From CAVTJL01 sp963828215 (GTDB lineage Bacteria > Pseudomonadota > Alphaproteobacteria > Geminicoccales > Geminicoccaceae), in assembly GCA_963828215.1 (NCBI GenBank), contig CAWHFO010000079.1, positions 1 to 64,000 of the forward strand: a stretch of DNA of 64,000 bases, read 5' to 3'. The notes under the pieces were generated by a model that ran no database searches, had not been told where the DNA came from, and was given only the letters and a program-made list of their open reading frames with translations. Numbering within the stretch: position 1 is the first letter of the stretch; every line of letters starts with the position of its first letter. The translations under genes were made by a program, and so were the position numbers. This document shows, piece by piece, positions 55,654 through 64,000 of this stretch.

Positions 55654-56193
55654 ATGGCGCGTTTCAAGGATCACTACGAGCAGGTCGTCCGGCAGCAGCT
55701 CATCGAGCGCTTCGGCTACCGGAACCCCATGCAGGTGCCCCGGCTCGACAAGATCGTGATCAATATGGGTGTCGGCGAGGCGGCGACCGACGGCAAGAAG
55801 CTGACCAGCGCCATCGGCGAGCTGGCGAAGATCTCCGGCCAGAAGCCGGTCGTCTGCAAGGCGCGGAAGTCGGTCGCCAACTTCAAGCTGCGGAAGGGCA
55901 TGCCGATCGGCTGCAAGGTCACGCTGCGCCGTGAGCGGATGTACGAGTTTCTCGACCGGCTCGTCACGATCGCCCTGCCGCGGGTTCGGGACTTCCGGGG
56001 GGTGTCGCCCAGGAGCTTCGACGGGGCCGGCAACTACGCTTTCGGCATCAAGGAGCAGATCGTTTTCCCGGAGATCAGCTACGACGAGGTCGAGGAGACC
56101 CGGGGAATGGACATTATCGTGTGCACGACGGCTGCGACCAACGAGGAAGCAAAGGCGCTCCTCGAGGGTTTCAACATGCCGTTCAGGACGTGA
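55654..56193 (+). CDS. rplE: 50S ribosomal protein L5
   Basis: A 179-residue L5 that binds 5S rRNA and touches P-site tRNA. Segments are YRNPMQVPRLDKIVINMGVG, the KARKSVANFKLRKGMPIGCK loop and FPEISYDEVEETRGMDIIVC. ATG 55654 follows GGAGGACGAG. Intact. Confidence 0.97.
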   Translation: MARFKDHYEQVVRQQLIERFGYRNPMQVPRLDKIVINMGVGEAATDGKKLTSAIGELAKISGQKPVVCKARKSVANFKLRKGMPIGCKVTLRRERMYEFLDRLVTIALPRVRDFRGVSPRSFDGAGNYAFGIKEQIVFPEISYDEVEETRGMDIIVCTTAATNEEAKALLEGFNMPFRT

Positions 56194-56208
56194 TGAGGCG
56201 AGGAAGAC

Positions 56209-56514
56209 ATGGCCAAGAAGAGCTCGGTTGAGAAGAACGAGCATCGCCGTGAGCTGGTCGCGCGTCACGCGTCGAAGCGCACGGCTCTCAAGAAAATCGT
56301 GATGGACAAGGCGAAGGCACCTGAGGAGCGGTTCGAGGCGACGCTCGAGCTGGCCAGGATGCCACGCAACGGCGCGAAGGTGCGCATCCGCAACCGGTGC
56401 ACGCTCACCGGTCGGCCACGCGCCTACTACAGAAAATTCGGACTCTCGCGCATTGCGCTTCGGGAATTGGCCTCCGCAGGCCAGATTCCCGGATGCGTCA
56501 AGGCCAGCTGGTAA
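56209..56514 (+). CDS. rpsN: 30S ribosomal protein S14, long zinc-free form
   Basis: A 101-residue S14 of the longer, zinc-independent type: it lacks the four-Cys site. It opens MAKKSSVEKNEHRRELVARH and ends with RKFGLSRIALRELASAGQIP followed by GCVKASW. Intact. Confidence 0.96.
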   Translation: MAKKSSVEKNEHRRELVARHASKRTALKKIVMDKAKAPEERFEATLELARMPRNGAKVRIRNRCTLTGRPRAYYRKFGLSRIALRELASAGQIPGCVKASW

Positions 56515-56529
56515 GGCCGGAGGAATACG

Positions 56530-56928
56530 ATGGCCCTGAGTGATCCCTTGGGCGACATGCTCACCCGGATCCGGAACGGTCAGCGGGCTCAGCTGGGCGC
56601 CGTGCGGAGCCCTGCCTCGAAGCTTCGCTGCAACGTGCTGGAGGTGCTGTGCCGCGAGGGCTATATCCGCGGCTACGAGGCTCTCGAGCAGGCGCCGGGA
56701 CGGTCGGAGCTGTCGATCGAGCTGAAATACCACAACGGCGAGCCCGTGATTCGCGAGCTGCGGCGCGTGTCCAAGCCGGGGCGCCGGATCTATGCCGGCG
56801 TCAAGGATCTGCCGACGGTCTACAACGGTCTCGGCATCGCCATCCTGTCGACCCCCCGCGGCGTCATGTCGGACACCGAGGCCCGCGAGGCCAAGGTCGG
56901 CGGCGAAATCCTCTGCACGGTGTTCTGA
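56530..56928 (+). CDS. rpsH: 30S ribosomal protein S8
   Basis: A 132-residue S8, binder of the central domain of 16S rRNA and the usual repressor of the spc operon. It has SDPLGDMLTRIRNGQRAQLG and the end GLGIAILSTPRGVMSDTEAR. Intact; two bases before rplF. Confidence 0.97.
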   Translation: MALSDPLGDMLTRIRNGQRAQLGAVRSPASKLRCNVLEVLCREGYIRGYEALEQAPGRSELSIELKYHNGEPVIRELRRVSKPGRRIYAGVKDLPTVYNGLGIAILSTPRGVMSDTEAREAKVGGEILCTVF

Positions 56929-56930
56929 TC

Positions 56931-57464
56931 ATGTCGCGTATCGGCAAGCATGCGATCCCCGTCCCGAGCGGCGTCGAGCTGACCGTCGACGGTCAGGCTG
57001 TTCGTGCCAAGGGCAAGCTCGGCGAGCTTGCGACCGTTCTGCCGCCCGAGGTGATGGTGCGGTTGGAAGGCGGCAGCGTCGCCGTCACGCCGCGCGATGA
57101 CGAGAAGCGGGCGCGGGCCATGTGGGGGATGTCGCGGACCCTGGTCGCCAATCTCGTCAAGGGGGTCAGCGAGGGCTTCACCCGCAAGCTCGAGATCGCC
57201 GGGGTCGGCTATCGCGCGGCGGCCGACGCATCGATCCTCAGTCTGCAGCTCGGCTATAGCCACGACATCAAGGTCGCGATCCCGGCCGGCATCAAGATCG
57301 CCTGCGAGACGCCGACGGCGATCACGATCAGTGGCGCAGATTGCCAGCGCGTGGGGCAGATCGCCGCGGAGATTCGCGGGTTCCGGCCCCCGGAGCCTTA
57401 CAAGGGCAAGGGTATCAAGTATGCGGAGGAGACCATCCGCCGCAAGGAAGGCAAGAAGAAGTAG
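56931..57464 (+). CDS. rplF: 50S ribosomal protein L6
   Basis: A 177-residue L6 with two related domains. It begins MSRIGKHAIPVPSGVELTVD and carries the conserved IRGFRPPEPYKGKGIKYAEE near the end. ATG 56931 lies two bases after the rpsH stop. Intact. Confidence 0.97.
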   Translation: MSRIGKHAIPVPSGVELTVDGQAVRAKGKLGELATVLPPEVMVRLEGGSVAVTPRDDEKRARAMWGMSRTLVANLVKGVSEGFTRKLEIAGVGYRAAADASILSLQLGYSHDIKVAIPAGIKIACETPTAITISGADCQRVGQIAAEIRGFRPPEPYKGKGIKYAEETIRRKEGKKK

Positions 57465-57467
57465 ACC

Positions 57468-57830
57468 ATGCTGAACGCATCGGAACGCTTCGAGCGGCGG
57501 CGCCGGCGCACCCGGCACGCCCTCCGGGTGCGGTCGGGTGGGAGGCCGAGGCTTTCGGTCTTCCGGTCGGGCCGCCACATTTACGGCCAGGTCATCGACG
57601 ACGGCGCTGGAGTGACGCTCGCGGCTGCCTCGACGCTCGAGAAGGATGTTCGGGCGGAGCTCAAGACCGGGGCCGACCGCGCGGCGGCGCGGCGGGTCGG
57701 TCAGTTGCTGGCCGAGCGCGCCAAGGCTGCGGGGGTCGACTCGGTGGTCTTCGACCGCGGAGGCTACCAGTATCATGGTCGGGTCAAGGCCCTGGCCGAG
57801 GGCGCCCGTGAGGGCGGCCTTTCGTTCTGA
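57468..57830 (+). CDS. rplR: 50S ribosomal protein L18
   Basis: A 120-residue L18 that binds 5S rRNA. Landmarks are RLSVFRSGRHIYGQVIDDGA and the ending VVFDRGGYQYHGRVKALAEG, with AREGGLSF. Intact. Confidence 0.96.
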   Translation: MLNASERFERRRRRTRHALRVRSGGRPRLSVFRSGRHIYGQVIDDGAGVTLAAASTLEKDVRAELKTGADRAAARRVGQLLAERAKAAGVDSVVFDRGGYQYHGRVKALAEGAREGGLSF

Positions 57831-57846
57831 CGACTGAGGGAAGCGT

Positions 57847-58395
57847 ATGGCACGGGCACGCTCGAGCGAGGATCGGCAGGACGGCGAGCTGATCGATCGT
57901 CTGGTGAACGTCAATCGCGTCGCCAAGGTGGTCAAGGGCGGGCGCCGGTTCGGGTTCTCGGCGATCGTCGTGGTGGGCGACGGCAAGGGTCGGGTCGGGT
58001 ACGGCAACGGCAAGGCTCGCGAGGTGCCGGAGGCGGTGCGCAAGGCCACGGAGCAGGCCAAGCGGTCGATGGTCAGGGTGCCGCTGCGGCAGGGCCGCAC
58101 GCTCCATCACGACGTAATCGGGCACTATGGCGCGGGCCGGGTCCTGCTTCGCTCCGCGCCGCCGGGCACCGGGATCATCGCCGGTGGCCCGATGCGGGTC
58201 ATTTTCGAGGCGCTCGGCATCCACGATGTCGTCGCCAAGTCGTTGGGCTCGGCGAACCCGCACAACATGATCAAGGCGACCTTCGACGCACTGGGTCTGG
58301 TGATGTCGCCGCGCTCGGTTGCCGCCAAGCGCGGCAAGAAGGTCAGCGACCTCGTCGGTCGTCGCGAGAACCTCGAATCGAGTCGTCAGGAGTAG
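57847..58395 (+). CDS. rpsE: 30S ribosomal protein S5
   Basis: A 182-residue S5, which guards decoding fidelity and helicase function. It contains VNVNRVAKVVKGGRRFGFSA and VVVGDGKGRVGYGNGKAREV, then GTGIIAGGPMRVIFEALGIH. A short basic tail extends the C terminus. Intact. Confidence 0.97.
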   Translation: MARARSSEDRQDGELIDRLVNVNRVAKVVKGGRRFGFSAIVVVGDGKGRVGYGNGKAREVPEAVRKATEQAKRSMVRVPLRQGRTLHHDVIGHYGAGRVLLRSAPPGTGIIAGGPMRVIFEALGIHDVVAKSLGSANPHNMIKATFDALGLVMSPRSVAAKRGKKVSDLVGRRENLESSRQE

Positions 58396-58399
58396 GATC

Positions 58400-58594
58400 G
58401 TGGCTGCGCAGCGGATCAAGGTCACTCAGACTGGCAGCCCCATCGGGCGCAGGAAGGACCAGAGGGGAACGCTGGTCTGCCTCGGGCTCAATCGGCTCGG
58501 GCGCTCCCGACTGCTCGAGGATACGCCGGAAAATCGCGGACGGATCGCCAAGGTCCATCACCTCGTCACCGTCGAGCCGGCCCCGGCGGAGTAG
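58400..58594 (+). CDS. rpmD: 50S ribosomal protein L30
   Basis: A 64-residue L30. GTG 58400 gives VAAQRIKVTQTGSPIGRRKD, followed by GTLVCLGLNRLGRSRLLEDT. It starts four bases after the rpsE stop (58395); the frame upstream is a shadow inside rpsE, so the non-ATG start is well supported. Confidence 0.93.
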   Translation: MAAQRIKVTQTGSPIGRRKDQRGTLVCLGLNRLGRSRLLEDTPENRGRIAKVHHLVTVEPAPAE

Positions 58595-58603
58595 GAGTTC
58601 GAG

Positions 58604-59086
58604 ATGCGGCTCAATGAGCTGAAGGACAATCCAGGCGCGCGTACCGCCCGAAAGCGGCTCGGCCGCGGCATCGGGTCGGGTCTGGGCAAGACCTCGGGCA
58701 AGGGTCACAAGGGTGCCAAGGCGCGGTCCAGCAACCCGAAGCCGAGGAGCTTCGAGGGCGGCCAGATGCCTATCTACCGGCGGCTGCCCAAGCGTGGCTT
58801 CAAGAATCCGACGCGCGGCGCCTTCGTGGTCGTCAATCTCGACCGCATTCAGAAAGCCATCGAGTCCGGCAAGCTGGCGGCCGACAAAACGATCGACGGC
58901 GCCGGACTCGTGGCGGCCGGCGTGCTGCGGCGGGTCGACGATGGCGTCCGGCTGCTGGCGCGCGGCGAGATCCAGGCGGCCGTGACGCTCGAGGTCGTGC
59001 ACGCCTCGAGGGCCGCGGTGGCGGCGGTCGAGAAGGCCGGTGGCAAGGTCATCGTCCTCGGCGGTAGCGCAGCCGCCGAGGGCTGA
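58604..59086 (+). CDS. rplO: 50S ribosomal protein L15
   Basis: A 160-residue L15. The glycine-rich start RLNELKDNPGARTARKRLGR and then GIGSGLGKTSGKGHKGAKAR are typical, as is FEGGQMPIYRRLPKRGFKNP. GAGTTCGAG precedes the ATG. Intact; followed by secY after 11 bases. Confidence 0.97.
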   Translation: MRLNELKDNPGARTARKRLGRGIGSGLGKTSGKGHKGAKARSSNPKPRSFEGGQMPIYRRLPKRGFKNPTRGAFVVVNLDRIQKAIESGKLAADKTIDGAGLVAAGVLRRVDDGVRLLARGEIQAAVTLEVVHASRAAVAAVEKAGGKVIVLGGSAAAEG

Positions 59087-59097
59087 GGAGAGGGCGG

Positions 59098-60442
59098 ATG
59101 GCGTCGGTCGCCGAGCAGCTCGCCGCCAATATCAACTTCGGTGTCTTCGCCAAGGCCACGGAGCTCAAGAAGCGCCTGTGGTTCACCCTCGGCTGCCTCA
59201 TCGTCTACCGGCTCGGCACCTTCATCCCGCTGCCGGGCATCGACCCGCTCGTGATGGCGCAGATCTTTCAGCGCCAGTCCGGCGGCATTCTCGGCATGTT
59301 CAACGTGTTCTCCGGCGGCGCTCTCGGGCGCATGTCGGTCTTCGCGCTGGGCATCCTGCCCTACATATCGGCATCGATCATCCTGCAGCTGATGACCGCG
59401 GTGTCGCCGACGCTCGAGGCGCTGAAGAAGGAAGGCGCGGCCGGGCAGAAGAAGATAAACCAGTACACGCGCTATCTGACCGTCGTGCTCGCCGCCTTCC
59501 AGGCGCTACGGCATGGCCATCGGGCTGGAGGCCATGAGCGGGCCGAGCGGCTCGGCGGTCATCGACGCCGGATGGTTCTTCCGCATCACGACCGCGATCA
59601 CCGTCACCGGCGGCACGGTCTTCCTGATGTGGCTCGGCGAGCAGATCACGGCACGCGGCATCGGCAACGGCATCTCGCTGATCATCTTCATCGGCATCAT
59701 CGCCAACTTGCCGCATGCGCTCGCCGCCGTCCTCGAGCTCGGCCGCACCGGGGCCATGTCGGCCTTCTTCATCGTCTTCCTGATCGTGATGGCGATCGCC
59801 GTCATCACCTTCATCGTCTTCATGGAGCGTGCCCAGCGGCGCCTGATCGTCCAGTATCCCAAGCGGATGGTGGGCGGGAACCGTATGGTCGGCGGCGAGA
59901 GTTCCCATCTGCCGCTCAAGCTCAACACCTCGGGCGTCATTCCGGCGATCTTCGCGAGCTCGCTCCTGCTGCTTCCCGCCACGGTCGGCGGCTTTGCGGG
60001 CCAGAACGGCCCGGACTGGCTGATCGCCATAACCTCGGCCCTCGGCTACGGCCGCCCGCTCCACATGGCGATCTATATCGCGCTGATCGTTTTCTTCGCC
60101 TTCTTCTACACCTCGATCGTCTTCAATCCGCAGGAGACAGCCGACAATCTCCGCAAGCACGGCGGGTTCATTCCAGGGATCCGGCCGGGCCAGCGGACGG
60201 CCGAGTACCTCGACTATGTCCTGACCAGGCTGACCGCGGTAGGGGCCCTCTACCTCGCGGCCGTCTGCGCCCTGCCGGAGATCCTGATCTCTCGATACTC
60301 GGTGCCATTCTATTTCGGCGGAACCTCGCTGCTCATCGTCGTGTCGGTGACGATGGATACGGTGGCTCAGATCCAGTCGCATCTGATCGCTCACCAATAT
60401 GAGGGCCTGATCAAGAAGTCGCGGCTCAGAGGGCGGCGTTGA
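59098..60442 (+). CDS. secY: Preprotein translocase channel SecY (extra base near 59506)
   Basis: The SecYEG pore, 447 residues with ten membrane segments once corrected. Landmarks are VYRLGTFIPLPGIDP, the plug region after GGALGRMSVFALGILPYISA, and the cytoplasmic loops GERITARGIGNGISL-like GEQITARGIGNGISLIIFIG and the C5 loop GFIPGIRPGQRTAEYLDYVL. One extra C near 59506 separates AAFQA from YGMAIGLEAM. The stop overlaps adk (TGATG). An essential channel with a single break is taken as a sequence error. Confidence 0.95.
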
Positions 60443-61098
60443 TGAGGCTCGTCCTCCTCGGCCCGCCCGGGGCGGGCAAGGGCACGCAGGCGGCCTGGCT
60501 GCAGGCCCGCTACGGCATTCCGCAGCTCTCCACCGGGGAGATGCTGCGCGGGGCCGTCGCCAAGGGCTCCGAGGTGGGCAAGCTCGCGAAGTCTGTGATG
60601 GAGCGGGGCGAGCTCGTGTCCGACGAGATCATCAATCGGCTGGTCGAGGAGCGCACCCTGGAGCCCGACTGCGGGCCGGGCTTCATCCTCGACGGCTACC
60701 CCCGGACGTTGGCTCAGGCCGAGGCCCTCGACGCCATGCTGAGGTCCCGCGGTCAGGCTCTCGATGCCGTGATCGAGATCAGGGTCGACGCCGAGGCGCT
60801 GGTCGAGCGGATCGCGGGGCGATTCTCCTGCGCCACTTGCGGGGCCGGCTACCACGACAGCTTCAAGCCGACGAAGATGTCCGGCGTATGCGATGTCTGT
60901 GGCGGCACGACCTTCAAGCGGCGGCCCGACGACAATGCGGAGGCCGTCCGGACTCGACTCGCAGCTTACCGGGCGCAGACGGAGCCGCTCTTGCCGTTCT
61001 ATGCGGCGCGTGGACTCGTGAAGGCGGTCGACGGCATGCGCCCTATCGACGAGGTGACCGACGCCATTCGCCGAGCGCTCGACGGGATCGGGCATTGA
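60442..61098 (+). CDS. adk: Adenylate kinase with zinc-type lid
   Basis: A 218-residue adenylate kinase (AMP + ATP to 2 ADP). The P loop is LLGPPGAGKGTQAAWL, the AMP site STGEMLRGAVAKGSE and DGYPRTLAQAEAL. The lid near residues 129-160 has four Cys in two pairs (CATCGAGYHD and CDVCGGT), a structural zinc site found in a subset of long adenylate kinases. ATG 60442 overlaps the secY stop. The stop codon lies inside a promoter for the alpha operon (61095-61122). Confidence 0.96.
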   Translation: MRLVLLGPPGAGKGTQAAWLQARYGIPQLSTGEMLRGAVAKGSEVGKLAKSVMERGELVSDEIINRLVEERTLEPDCGPGFILDGYPRTLAQAEALDAMLRSRGQALDAVIEIRVDAEALVERIAGRFSCATCGAGYHDSFKPTKMSGVCDVCGGTTFKRRPDDNAEAVRTRLAAYRAQTEPLLPFYAARGLVKAVDGMRPIDEVTDAIRRALDGIGH

Positions 61099-61122
61099 CA
61101 GGGCGCTGAACGTCCCTATAGT
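61095..61122 (+). promoter_or_regulatory. Sigma-70-type promoter of the rpsM-rpsK-rpoA-rplQ unit
   Basis: TTGACA (61095-61100) and TATAGT (61117-61122) are 16 bases apart. The -35 box contains the adk stop codon. The 98-base gap before rpsM is the longest in the spc-alpha region, in keeping with a separate promoter. Confidence 0.7.
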
Positions 61123-61196
61123 CAGTTAGCTTCGTTCGAGGCGCGCTGTCTTGCGCCCTTATTTCATTCGTCGGGGCGCGACCTGGGGAGAACGAC

Positions 61197-61577
61197 GTGG
61201 CGCGTATCGCCGGTGTGAACATACCGAGCAACAAACAGGTGTGGGTCGCGTTGACCTACATCTATGGAATCGGCCGGACCTCGTCGCGGCACCTCCTCGA
61301 CGCCGTGGGCGTTCCGCAAGAGCGGCGCGTGAGCGAGCTGTCGGATGCCGAGATCTCGAAGATCCGCGAGGCGATCGATCGCGATCACAAGGTCGAGGGC
61401 GACCTGCGGCGCGAGGTCGCGATGAACATCAAGCGGCTGATGGACCTCGGCTGCTACCGTGGGCTGCGTCACCGCAAGGGACTGCCCGTGCGTGGTCAGC
61501 GGACCCACACAAACGCGCGGACGCGCAAGGGGCCGGCACGGCCGATTGCCGGCAAGAAGAAGGCGGTGAAGAAGTAA
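61197..61577 (+). CDS. rpsM: 30S ribosomal protein S13
   Basis: A 126-residue S13 of the subunit interface. GTG 61197 gives VARIAGVNIPSNKQVWVALT, and GLRHRKGLPVRGQRTHTNAR follows near the end. GGGGAGAA lies just upstream of the start. Intact. Confidence 0.96.
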   Translation: MARIAGVNIPSNKQVWVALTYIYGIGRTSSRHLLDAVGVPQERRVSELSDAEISKIREAIDRDHKVEGDLRREVAMNIKRLMDLGCYRGLRHRKGLPVRGQRTHTNARTRKGPARPIAGKKKAVKK

Positions 61578-61580
61578 GCC

Positions 61581-61974
61581 ATGGCGCAGGACACCGGGAC
61601 ACGTTTGCGCCGCCGCGAGCGCAAGAACATCACGTCGGGCGTGGCGCATGTCGCCGCGACGTTCAACAACACGATGATCACCATCACCGACGCGCAGGGC
61701 AATGCGATCGCCTGGGCGAGCGCCGGGTCGCAGGGCTTCAAGGGCTCGCGCAAGTCGACGCCGTTCGCCGCGCAGATGGCGGCCGAGTCGGCCGGCAAGA
61801 AGGCGATGGAGCACGGTATGCGGACGCTCGAGATCATGGTCAGGGGTCCGGGCTCCGGCCGCGAGTTCGGCGCTGCGTGCCCTGCAGGCCGTGGGCTTCA
61901 GCATCAGCTCCATCCGCGATGTTACCCCGATCCCGCACAACGGCTGCCGGCCCCGCAAGCGTCGGCGCGTCTGA
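61581..61974 (+). CDS. rpsK: 30S ribosomal protein S11 (extra T at 61866-61867)
   Basis: A 130-residue S11 once corrected. It reads RKNITSGVAHVAATFNNTMI, TDAQGNAIAWASAG and VRGPGSGRE, then the frame changes at GAGTTCGGCG. Removing one T gives SALRALQAVGFSISSIRDVT followed by PIPHNGCRPRKRRRV, exactly the family C terminus. Uncorrected, the frame would run on with unrelated sequence to about 62003. Confidence 0.95.
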
Positions 61975-62079
61975 TCGGCCCGCTCGGCGCGCCGTGCCGG
62001 TAAGGCCGCGGGACAGCGACGTCCCGCCGGTCTCGATTGCTTTTTGTGGGCAAGTAGCCCCTGACGCAGAGGTGGTTCC

Positions 62080-63097
62080 GTGATCCAGAGGAACTGGCAA
62101 GAGCTCATCAAGCCGCAGAAGCTCGACGTGCAGCCCGGGCGGCGGCCGGACCGCGAGGCGACGATCGTCGTCGAGCCGCTCGAGCGTGGATTCGGCATAA
62201 CGCTGGGGAACGCGCTGCGCCGGGTGCTGCTCTCGTCGCTGCAGGGTGCCGCCGTCACCGGCGTGCACATCGACGGGGTGCTGCACGAGTTCTCCACGAT
62301 CGCCGGCGTGCGCGAGGACGTCACCGACATCGTCCTCAACCTCAAGGCGCTGGGCATCCGTCTCCACAGCGAAGGTCCCAAGCGCGCTTATCTCAAGGTC
62401 GAGGGGCCGAAGGTCGTCACCGCCGGCATGATCGAGGCGGGACACGACATCGAGATCATGGATCCCGATCATGTCATCTGTCACGTCGACCGGGGTGGCA
62501 AGCTCTCGATGGAGCTCACCCTCGAGACGGGCAAGGGCTATATTCCGGCCTCGCAGAACAAGGCCGAGGACGCGCCCATCGGCCTCATCGCCGTCGACGC
62601 GATCTACAGCCCGGTTCGCAAGGTGGCCTACCGGGTGGACAATGCCCGAGTTCGGCCAGCAGACGGACTATGACCGGCTGACCGTGCAGCTCGAGACGGA
62701 CGGGTCGATCTCGCCCGAGGACACGCTGGCCTACGCGGCGCGGATCCTCCAGGACCAGCTGCAGCTCTTCATCAACTTCGAGGAGCCGCATCTGGCACAG
62801 GCGACGGAGCGGCGGCCCGAGCTGCCCTTCAATCCCAACCTGCTGCGCAAGGTCGACGAGCTCGAGCTTTCGGTGCGCTCGGCCAACTGCCTGAAGAACG
62901 ACAACATCGTCTATATCGGCGACCTCGTGCAGAAGACCGAGGCGGAGATGCTGCGGACGCCGAACTTCGGCCGCAAGTCGCTGAACGAGATCAAGGAGGT
63001 CCTCTCCCAGATGGGCCTCCATCTCGGGATGGAGGTGTCGGGCTGGCCGCCGGACAATATCGAGGACCTCGCCCGCAAGGTCGAGGAGCCGTTCTGA
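62080..63097 (+). CDS. rpoA: RNA polymerase alpha subunit (extra T at 62651-62652)
   Basis: The alpha subunit, 338 residues once corrected. The N-terminal assembly domain shows EPLERGFGITLGNALRRVLL and LQGAAVTGVHIDGVLHEFST; the C-terminal domain shows ELELSVRSANCLKNDNIVYI and TPNFGRKSLNEIKEVLSQMG. The frame breaks at CGAGTTCGGCCAG; removing one T restores the invariant RVGQ followed by QTDYDRLTVQLETDG. GTG 62080 is the start. An essential gene, so the break is taken as an error. Confidence 0.96.
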
Positions 63098-63155
63098 GGT
63101 GACGTCGGGCTTCTGCCGGCAGCGCAGCGAGCCGCATTGCACGAGGTAGGGGGTC

Positions 63156-63584
63156 ATGCGTCACGGCAATCGAGGGCGGAAGCTCAACCGGACCTGGGAG
63201 CACCGCAAAGCCATGTTCGCGAACATGGCCGCGTCGCTCCTCAAGCACGAGCAGATCACGACGACGCTACCCAAGGCCAAGGAGCTGCGGCCGATCGTCG
63301 AGAAGCTCATCACGCTCGGCAAGCGCGGCGACCTGCACGCCCGGCGGCTCCTGATCGCTCGCACCCGGGACGAGCGGACGGCCAAGAAGCTGATCGATGT
63401 CCTGGGACCGCGCTACAAGGAGCGGCCGGGCGGCTATGTGCGGATCCTGAAGGCCGGCTTCCGCTATGGCGACAACGCCCCGATGGCGGTCATCGAGCTC
63501 GTCGATCGGGATGTCGCGGCCAAGGGTCGGGACTCGGGGCCGCGGCCGGAGAGCGGTGACGCTGGAACCGAGGCCGCGGCCTGA
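63156..63584 (+). CDS. rplQ: 50S ribosomal protein L17
   Basis: A 142-residue L17, last gene of the alpha cluster. It starts MRHGNRGRKLNRTWEHRKAM and holds LLKHEQITTTLPKAKELRPI and GGYVRILKAGFRYGDNAPMA. The C-terminal tail (DSGPRPESGDAGTEAAA) is a low-complexity extension. Intact. Confidence 0.96.
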   Translation: MRHGNRGRKLNRTWEHRKAMFANMAASLLKHEQITTTLPKAKELRPIVEKLITLGKRGDLHARRLLIARTRDERTAKKLIDVLGPRYKERPGGYVRILKAGFRYGDNAPMAVIELVDRDVAAKGRDSGPRPESGDAGTEAAA

Positions 63585-64000
63585 GGCGAGGAGGCGGCCG
63601 CTCGACCCGCCACGCTTCGGGCGACCGTCCCTTCCGTTGCTGCTGCGACGGGCGCTGATTTTCCCGTGCGCCCTCCTTCTCGTCGTCGGGTGTGGAGGGG
63701 TCTCGGCCGAGCCGCCCGAGCGGGCGATACCGACCTCGGCCGAGATGGTCCGGCTGTCCTTCGCACCGGTTGTGAAGGTGGTGGCGCCCGCGGTCGTCAG
63801 CATCACCTCGCGTAAGGCGGTCGTGGCGCGACGGAGCCCGTTTGCCGGCGACCCCTTCTTCCAGTTCTTCTTCCACGATCTGGGCGTGCCGTCGCGGCGG
63901 ATCGAGACCTCGCTTGGCTCGGGCGTGATCGTCCGCGACGACGGTCTCGTGGTGACCAACCACCACGTCATCGACGGCGCGGACCAGATCCAGATCGTGC
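63556..64000 (+). CDS. HtrA/Deg-type serine protease, 3' end beyond window
   Basis: The first part of a periplasmic HtrA-family protease. After a hydrophobic leader (FPCALLLVVGCGG) come LSFAPVVKVVAPAVVSITSR, PFFQFFFHDLG, TSLGSGVIVRDDGLVVTNHH and VIDGADQIQIV, with the catalytic His in TNHHVID; Asp and Ser lie outside. The leader contains the lipobox-like VVGC, so the protein may be lipid-anchored. The start is uncertain: GTG 63556 overlaps rplQ and TTG 63637 gives a shorter leader; no good ribosome site supports either. Confidence 0.82.
   Translation, partial: MTLEPRPRPEARRRPLDPPRFGRPSLPLLLRRALIFPCALLLVVGCGGVSAEPPERAIPTSAEMVRLSFAPVVKVVAPAVVSITSRKAVVARRSPFAGDPFFQFFFHDLGVPSRRIETSLGSGVIVRDDGLVVTNHHVIDGADQIQIV

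Overview
The window is high-GC DNA from an alphaproteobacterium, most likely of a Rhodospirillales-like lineage; the genus cannot be named from sequence alone. The reasons are the joined beta/str/S10/spc/alpha ribosomal gene order, an alpha operon without rpsD (rpsM-rpsK-rpoA-rplQ), and the alphaproteobacterial character of GyrB, RpoB and RpoC. There are no rRNA genes, CRISPR arrays, insertion sequences or phage genes. Four tRNA genes are present (Thr, Tyr, Gly, Trp).

Region by region. 1-2.1 kb: 3' part of gyrB. 2.1-7.7 kb (minus strand): a co-oriented metabolic cluster with a three-part nitrile hydratase/thiocyanate hydrolase-like enzyme whose beta-type subunit is encoded as two separate half genes, two closely related Asp-nucleophile alpha/beta hydrolases, a Tat-exported metallo-beta-lactamase-fold protein, a DUF302 protein and Dps. 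7.8-11.3 kb: an SDR oxidoreductase and a Ser-nucleophile hydrolase facing an AraC regulator, then a small membrane protein. 11.4-23.1 kb: a purine uptake and oxidation block (uraH, xdhA, xdhB, xdhC, ABC ATPase, two permeases, a BMP-type binding protein), with a MazEF-like toxin-antitoxin pair inserted between xdhB and xdhC and a second periplasmic binding protein on the opposite strand. 23.2-30.7 kb: otsB, a DUF2063 protein, NDH-2, two tandem CxxC redoxins, LysR, a 3-hydroxybutyrate dehydrogenase-like SDR and a patatin-like phospholipase. 30.8-63.6 kb: tRNA-Thr, rlmB, tRNA-Tyr, tRNA-Gly, tuf, tRNA-Trp, secE-nusG-rplKAJL-rpoBC, rpsL-rpsG-fusA-tuf, then S10, spc and alpha clusters through rplQ. 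The 5' part of an HtrA-type protease closes the window.

A feature of the sequence itself dominates its reading: 18 genes, including the essential rpoB, fusA, secY, rpsK and rpoA, are interrupted by 34 single-base frame changes by my count, about 30 of them one-base insertions and 4 one-base losses. Every interrupted gene returns to a normal family length when these are corrected, so I treat them as intact genes in a sequence carrying insertion-biased errors, not as pseudogenes. Four of the sites become GANTC when the extra T is removed, which may point to a methylation-linked cause. Coordinates for such genes span the whole gene and the approximate shift positions are given.

The most interesting biology is the split-subunit hydratase cluster (3.2-5.5 kb) with its repeated hydrolase neighbours. 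Next are the toxin-antitoxin pair coupled by overlapping codons to a xanthine dehydrogenase accessory gene, and the two tuf copies that are identical in DNA and use codons unlike their neighbours.
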